6,303 nucleotides of DNA, taken from the NCBI GenBank assembly GCA_934511545.1, contig CAKSWM010000089.1, forward strand, positions 1-6,303, written 5' to 3'. A program made the translations under genes and the position numbers. Each line of letters begins with the position of its first letter. Within the stretch, counting starts at the first letter, position 1. The DNA is from an uncultured Oscillospiraceae bacterium. Lineage in GTDB: Bacteria > Bacillota > Clostridia > Oscillospirales > Oscillospiraceae. Below the pieces are notes generated by a model. It was not told the DNA's origin. It did not search any database and worked only from the letters and a program-made list of their open reading frames with translations. Shown piece after piece: positions 6,275 to 6,303 of the stretch.

Positions 6275-6303
6275 CAAAAGAAGCACACCAAAAGGGGACT
6301 CTT

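Noticed and set aside
6174..6303. A small plus-strand gene at the right edge
   Set aside because: There is no ribosome site before the ATG, the frame crosses a hairpin repeat, and it is cut by the window. It is kept as a repeat observation only.
1..6303. CRISPR array, tRNA, rRNA, transposase, phage or toxin-antitoxin genes
   Set aside because: I looked on both strands and saw no regularly spaced repeats, cloverleaf-like sequence or proteins of those families.

Overview
The window looks like an ordinary chromosomal segment of a GC-rich Clostridia-type anaerobe, most likely an Oscillospiraceae-like gut bacterium. The reasons are moderately high GC with strong third-position G/C preference, Gram-positive-type Shine-Dalgarno sites before every gene, and an oxygen-sensitive type of Fe-S/FMN/FAD ene-reductase. 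This placement is inference; no marker gene fixes the taxon. All six genes lie on the minus strand, so transcription runs from high to low coordinates.

Layout in transcription order: (1) an AT-rich leader at the right edge holding a strong inverted repeat that resembles a dispersed element (about 6243-6303); (2) rnhA, ribonuclease HI (5703-6140); (3) a 60-70 bp gap with two hairpins; (4) a LysR-type regulator (4734-5633) whose stop overlaps the start of (5), a 219-residue protein that looks AlkZ-related (4078-4737); (6) a MATE-family efflux transporter (2638-4038); (7) a second LysR-type regulator (1715-2608); (8) a 130-bp gap with a candidate promoter and operator dyad; and (9) a large FMN/4Fe-4S/FAD ene-reductase of the Old Yellow Enzyme / 2,4-dienoyl-CoA reductase type. 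The last gene starts at 1584 and runs off the left edge of the window, so only its first 528 codons are present.

How the genes may work together: the gaps from lysR-2 through the AlkZ-like gene, the MATE gene and lysR-1 are -4, 39 and 29 bp, so one transcript could cover all four. The second LysR regulator sits just upstream of the ene-reductase in the same orientation, which suggests that it senses a small molecule and controls the reductase. Reduction of an unsaturated compound together with its export is a reasonable but unproven reading. rnhA is a housekeeping gene and probably unrelated to the rest.

I found no CRISPR array, tRNA, rRNA, transposase or phage gene. The items most worth a second look are the non-canonical active-site residues of the ene-reductase, the dyad in front of it, the LysR/AlkZ-like overlap, and the two unexplained inverted repeats flanking rnhA.
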